DNA of 64,000 nt, from positions 47,721 to 111,720 of the forward strand of contig FLMG01001436.1 of NCBI GenBank assembly GCA_900088475.1, written 5' to 3'. A program made the translations under genes and the position numbers. This document shows, piece by piece, positions 59,686 through 64,000 of this stretch. This DNA comes from Hyphochytrium catenoides (taxonomy: Eukaryota; Sar; Hyphochytriomycetes; Hyphochytriales; Hyphochytriaceae). Within the stretch, counting starts at the first letter, position 1; every line of letters starts with the position of its first letter. The notes beneath the pieces were generated by a model. The model was not told the origin of the DNA and searched no databases. It was given only the letters and a program-made list of their open reading frames with translations.

Positions 59686-60757
59686 CTTGAATTCATAAGC
59701 CCAGGCTCTCAAGTGACAGCTGCACCGCTGAGGGTTTGTTGCTTTTCCTAGCCGTCTGAGAGCTTCTGCTATTACGAGCAGTTGGAATGGTCAACTATGC
59801 AAGGCCTTTCCATACACCGACGTAAATACTTGCTATGGCCAAGACGCGATCTGTTTCTAAAGCTCGAGGTTCATCTGATGAGGAGATGGTGTTGGCAGAT
59901 GAAGATCAGAATGTCTCATTTAGCGCGCAATAAAGGTTTCCTGCACTGGACATCACGGGGCAAACCCACAGCGATACCGGCGCAGAGTATGGCATACCAG
60001 GGGCATTACCAAACCCACACGGTTCTCACAAGGGTTGTTAGACCTGCCATCACATCAGAGTCAAGCCCTCAAAACCTGGTAAGCCGGTAATCGATACTAC
60101 TGGAAGAATTAGTTATCAACGATTGATGAAGAGTCAAATTTTTGTGTAGCTCCCCTCCTCATCATTCTTGGCAACAAAGCTGTTAAGCTTCCTATCTGCT
60201 ACAAATCAAGGGACTCTCCTGATAGAACTTGAGATCTACTCTGCAACAGCTTCTGCAACCTGACCTTCTCCCCCCAAAAGAGTCTCACAAGCTCACAAGA
60301 AGCACTCTTTATTCCACTCTCTTATCTGCCCCTTTGAAAATTGCGAGTCAAACGAGATTCATACGGTAGCATTTTTGAATACGTTCTGCAGGAGTGCTGG
60401 TTCCCCAGCAGCAAGCGCGCAATGTATTTATTATTGTAGGACACTAGTTAGGTCACTTTTCTTCTCGCATCATAGAGCTTAACTGCGTTCAGAGCACGTA
60501 GGATAACCTTCATGGCTGACCTCTTCAATAAAGCCAAGCTTGAATATGTCAAGCTGACCTACCCTTCAAAAATGCCCTGGCCGACCAAACACCAGAGGCC
60601 GTAACAAACTATAAGCCGTGTATGGCCCAAAGCTATGACCTAAATAGGCTAAAAACATCCCCCTTGTTGCCATGAACCCGGTAGCTAGCCAAAGGCAAAG
60701 CAGCCAACAGACCAACCCAAACCGTGGGCTTATATACTTGCTCTGTTAGACTCCATG
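59686..60757. other. Intergenic region with a small ORF
   Basis: About 1.07 kb between the transporter start (59685) and the end of the PNKP-like gene (60758). An ATG at 59835 on the plus strand opens a 32-codon frame (starts MAKTRSVSKARGSSDEEMVL, acidic, ends 59933). It is not matched to any family and may continue through an intron. The rest has no coding signal. Confidence 0.35.
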
Positions 60758-63610
60758 TCAAGGTATGAGGTAAGAGAGCAGCAGACGCCTGGATGTCTCG
60801 GCTAAAGAGCGGCTTAGGTGGAACCTCGTGAGGTGAACTATGTCGTCAAATCCTTCGACTTTCTGTCACGTAGTACTCTTCGTGAGGAAAGACGTGGATT
60901 GGGCCAGAAAGCAACATTGCTGAACTCACCTGCGGAGGAACAAGATCCTAATGGAGGAAGGGAACGTTGCAAATGGAGTATGAGAGAGCGAGCAAGCGTT
61001 AGCCACAGAAAAGTCACAAATTATAAGGGTGTAAAGGGGTGGACCTTGTACGCCTTGTGGATAGCCATAGCAGGAAGCACTCGTTTGTCGGTTGACCCGG
61101 GGTCTAGACCTCTGAACATGTTGAGATGAAATGACATTTCCTTAGGAAAGTCCAAGAAGATACATCGGACTCCAACGTTCTACACCATTTTATGAGGGTG
61201 AGGCCTGTCAGCTTGAAAGTGAAGTACAGAAGACTCGGCGTAAAGAGGTCGACTCACCATCTCTTTAGCAAGAGATATCCATTTCTTTCTAGTCTGCAGA
61301 TAGCGGTCACCTTAGTATTACCTAGAAAATTAGGAATGAGTTCTTACTCGTTTTGTGCATACCTGGACTTCCTTATTCGTGTTATCTACTATGACACTCG
61401 AACCTTTAGCAAGGCTGGACTTGCAACTTTGTAGGCAGTTCTGAAGGGTCTTCAAGGTATNNNNNNNNNNNNNNNNNNNNNNNNNNNNNNNNNNNNNNNN
61501 NNNNNNNNNNNNNNNTCGCCGGACACCCCACAAGTATCAAGAGCTCTTGATCCTTTGTCTTGAGTTCCAACGAGGGCAAAGGGGGAGCTACACATTGGTC
61601 TGAGCAACATGTACACAAGGAGCGCCACTTGGATGCTTGGCGTACCGTTTGCTAAAGAACTAGGCTTGAAGCCAAGGTCTGCATTTATCCGGATTGAGTG
61701 CAAGGCCTGAATGATGGATGCTTGGCGTTATGGAGGAGGGCTAACCACTACTTCCGCGTCCGTAAGCACCTGTTTTGAGCCAAGAAGGAACTCCTCTGGT
61801 GTAAAGAACTTGATACCTGGGATGCAAGGTAAGCGTCTGATAGTCTGGTATCTCCTCTTAACATTCCATGACCCACCTAGGTTCAGTGCAAACTTCAAGT
61901 CTCCTGCCGAGAAGTCTTTCTTCCTCCCACTTGCTAGGTAGATACAGGTTGAGTAAAGAGTGGTCATAAGAAGGCGACAACAGTCTCACCTGCAGGTCTC
62001 CCAGCAGCATCTCCGACGAAGAAGCAGTTCCCCGTGTACAGGTCCAGACCCCCGTTATGGTACGTCGACTATCCCAGTAAGGGAATTTAGCACCCCGATG
62101 GGATGCACTCAATGAGTGAACGTTGGAGTGTGAACGCCAAAGTCCAAGAGAAAACCGAGGAAAGAGAAGGGAGCCAAATGGCGTTGAAGAGGGGATAGCC
62201 AAGCAAATTTACAGCGAAGAAAGGTATTAAGAGGCTGTGTAGTACCATGAGGTGCCACATCCCTGTTCGCGGCTTACGCATGAGATCGTCCCCCACAGCA
62301 AGGTAGATAGATATAGGGAGATGGAGCTGTTCGAGTTTCTTCGCGATAGCATGGAACTTTTGCTAAACATGGGAAGCGGATAAGTCGATCAGAATGTAAG
62401 TGTAGACAGTCTTCAACCTTGGGTGGCCTACCTTCACCGCCTGGACGTCTGAGCTTCCTGTCTGCACGCCCTTCTGGTTTGAAAAGAAGACAAGCTTAAA
62501 GCCTGTCTTAAGTAACAGGTTAGAGAAGACCTTGCGATGAGGTCTCAAGAATAAGTTCATACTGACCAGCCGCGTGAAGCTCCTCCAGCTTCTTTGTTAC
62601 GTTTGGGTGCCACCATCGCCAGTCTGAAGCTGACTGCGCAAATCTTTTACCACTAGCTGTGGTTATGATTGTTCCTGAAGATGGTGGAGTCACAAAAGGG
62701 AGGACTTGAGGTTACGACATGAGTGCCGAGCAGAAGGTAAAGGCCACCTACCATCAACGTCAAACGAAGCGATTTTTTCTTTGTGTTCAGCCTTTGGCGA
62801 GATCATACAGAGAACAGAAAGATTGCCGTCTGCGTCGTAAAATTCTTCCCATATCCAATCATTTCTCTTGATGACGGCCGCTGGTGCTTGCACTGACATA
62901 GGATGTGGGATAACCTTCTCGCCTATGTCATCTGGGTTGAGGATTGAGGAAGGTAGAGTTCCAGCAGTGCCGTACACAGCCGAAGCGGGCTTCTTCACCT
63001 CGGTGAGGTCCTCAGAGGAGAGCTTCCGCTTCTGGCTAGGCCTAGCCAGCTGAAGTGAAGGTTGACCATCGCTGCTTTCCGCACCAGGAAGCGGAAAGGC
63101 GCAATGCGTTAGTTCTGATTCCCCAGAGCCGTCGGGTGTCACGGCGAAAGGTTCTAAGGGCACGAGACGTTTCTCACGTAGGCAGGTGCTTATCCATTTT
63201 GCTAGGAGAGGCTGCATCAGTGCTTACAGTTAGCACTTTTGCTAGCTGCAATCTCTATTTATCCTAATACCTGCACAGCCTGAAGGGCGGTCGTTCCGTT
63301 GGCCGTGCGCACCTCTTCATTGAACATTTCATAGGAAGCCGGAGACTCCAGAAGAGCGTAGGCGTTGGCCGCTCCACTTGCTGCTTCGATGAAAGCCTGT
63401 GTGAGAAGATAGAGATCAGGGGCTATAGAGGACCGAAGTAGCGTTGGTTACGTGCACCTTCGTCGGAAGCACTCGCCCGCCGTGGTCGACAATCTGCTGA
63501 GTAAGTGAAGAGCGTCTTACAAAGGACATCTCCTTTCCGAGAAACATAAAGACCATATTCTCAAAGTACTTCTCCTTGGCACCTAAAGTGGCCTTCTTCC
63601 TCGGCCCCAT
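60758..63610 (-). CDS. Polynucleotide kinase 3'-phosphatase with N-terminal BRCT-like domain
   Basis: A minus-strand multi-exon gene from ATG 63610 to TGA 60758. The first three exons give a degenerate BRCT-like domain (KEKYFENMVFMFLGKEMSFV, QQIVDHGGRVL, PLLAKWISTCLREKRLVPLE). A linker of roughly 130 residues follows. The HAD-type 3'-phosphatase carries motif I FDVDGTIITTASGKRF (nucleophile Asp), DWRWWHPNVTKKLEELH, motif II LVFFSNQKG, RKPRTGMW with the motif III Lys, NCFFVGDAAGRPA for motif IV, then GRKKDFSAGDLKFALNLG and KFFTPEEFLL. The 5'-kinase opens with ELLILVGCPA and is cut there by the assembly gap, so its P-loop is missing from the data. Beyond the gap it continues TLKTLQNCLQSCKSSLAKGS, VIVDNTNKEVQ, LDFPKEMSFHLNMFRG and VEGFDDIVHL. 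The enzyme restores 5'-phosphate and 3'-hydroxyl ends in strand-break repair. Exon borders near the gap are approximate. Confidence 0.87.
61461..61515. other. Assembly gap (55 N)
   Basis: A run of 55 unknown bases at the position where the kinase Walker A (GKST-type) motif of the PNKP-like gene is expected. The reading frame resumes on both sides. Confidence 0.95.
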
Positions 63611-64000
63611 AGCTCCAGCCGAACGGCAGGTGCTGCACAGGCAGTACTCCTCAACGACCTACAGGAACTTCCCAGGTTGCCGTGCAGTCCGATGCAGGGT
63701 CAAAGCTGGTAAGCAAGCACGGCAGAACTGGAACTGGGCAGTCGGCCTATCAAGACAAGAAGAAAGGCCTGGCTGCCGTCGAGTGAATCAATGATAATAA
63801 GAATCCAATAATGAAGAGTGACAAAATCTCTCCAGCTTGCGCTGACGGCCGTTATCGGCTTCATGTTGAAGCTTGAAACATCATCTCCATCTCTCTTTCT
63901 TTGATGAACAAGAACTTTGTGTTTGCAGCCACCGAGGGGTAGGTCCGCTGCAAAAGAGGCGTGCCATGAACGGGTCAGCATAGTGGCACATATCTTAATG
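63611..64000. other. Window end, no assigned gene
   Basis: About 390 bp upstream of the PNKP-like start. A minus frame 63981-63700 and a plus frame 63576-63794 are open but carry no recognised domain. The region is probably a promoter or part of a neighbouring gene truncated by the window. Confidence 0.35.

Noticed and set aside
1-64000. CRISPR arrays, insertion sequences, phage genes, operons, tRNA or rRNA genes
   Set aside because: No regularly spaced repeats, transposase-like frames, cloverleaf or rRNA-like sequence were noticed; the window is eukaryotic and dominated by spliced genes.

Overview
This 64 kb window is nuclear DNA of an intron-rich eukaryote, most likely a unicellular protist. 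Nearly every gene can be followed only by joining exons across short GT-AG introns, mostly about 50-330 bp with a GTAAG-type donor. There are no operons, no Shine-Dalgarno sites and no prokaryotic mobile elements. Three runs of N (22447-22465, 45369-45419, 61461-61515) mark assembly gaps. Dynein light chain, CARMIL, TRPC4AP/TRUSS, MCMBP, SYS1, REEP and LON-RING homologues fit a protist with a cytoskeleton, dynein and a Golgi. The IQ/WW/ankyrin proteins recall stramenopile (SAR) proteins, but this placement is from memory and uncertain.

Left part (1-21.9 kb): the 3' end of a PLAA/Doa1-like gene (PUL domain, +), an acidic coiled-coil protein (-), an intronless ZZ-finger/serpin fusion (+), a gene with three IQ-WW modules behind a B-box-like zinc finger (-), an MCMBP gene of 13 exons (+), and a CARMIL-like PH/LRR gene of about 25 exons (-). 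The MCMBP and CARMIL genes converge.

Middle (21.9-38.0 kb): a GA-rich repeat tract, then a tail-anchored RING-LON protein (+), SYS1 (-), a REEP/DP1/HVA22 reticulon-like protein (+), a PX-domain protein (-), a divergent Hsp70 with altered nucleotide-binding motifs (+), a roadblock/LC7 dynein light chain (+) and a saccharopine-dehydrogenase-like oxidoreductase (-).

Right part (38.0-64 kb): a 10 kb IQ/WW/ankyrin gene (+), a TRPC4AP/TRUSS gene of 15 exons (+), an AAAP-type amino acid transporter (-), and a BRCT-linked polynucleotide kinase/phosphatase (-) whose kinase P-loop falls in an assembly gap.

The genes do not form a functional cluster. Loose themes are ubiquitin/Cdc48-linked quality control (PUL protein, LON-RING, TRPC4AP), membrane shaping and trafficking (SYS1, REEP, PX), actin/dynein (CARMIL, roadblock) and DNA metabolism (MCMBP, PNKP). 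Exon joins were made by eye from splice consensus, phase continuity and remembered family similarity, and no search was run. For nine multi-exon genes every joined phase closed to the stop codon. CARMIL has one unresolved exon interval. The large ankyrin gene, the transporter and PNKP are only partly resolved.
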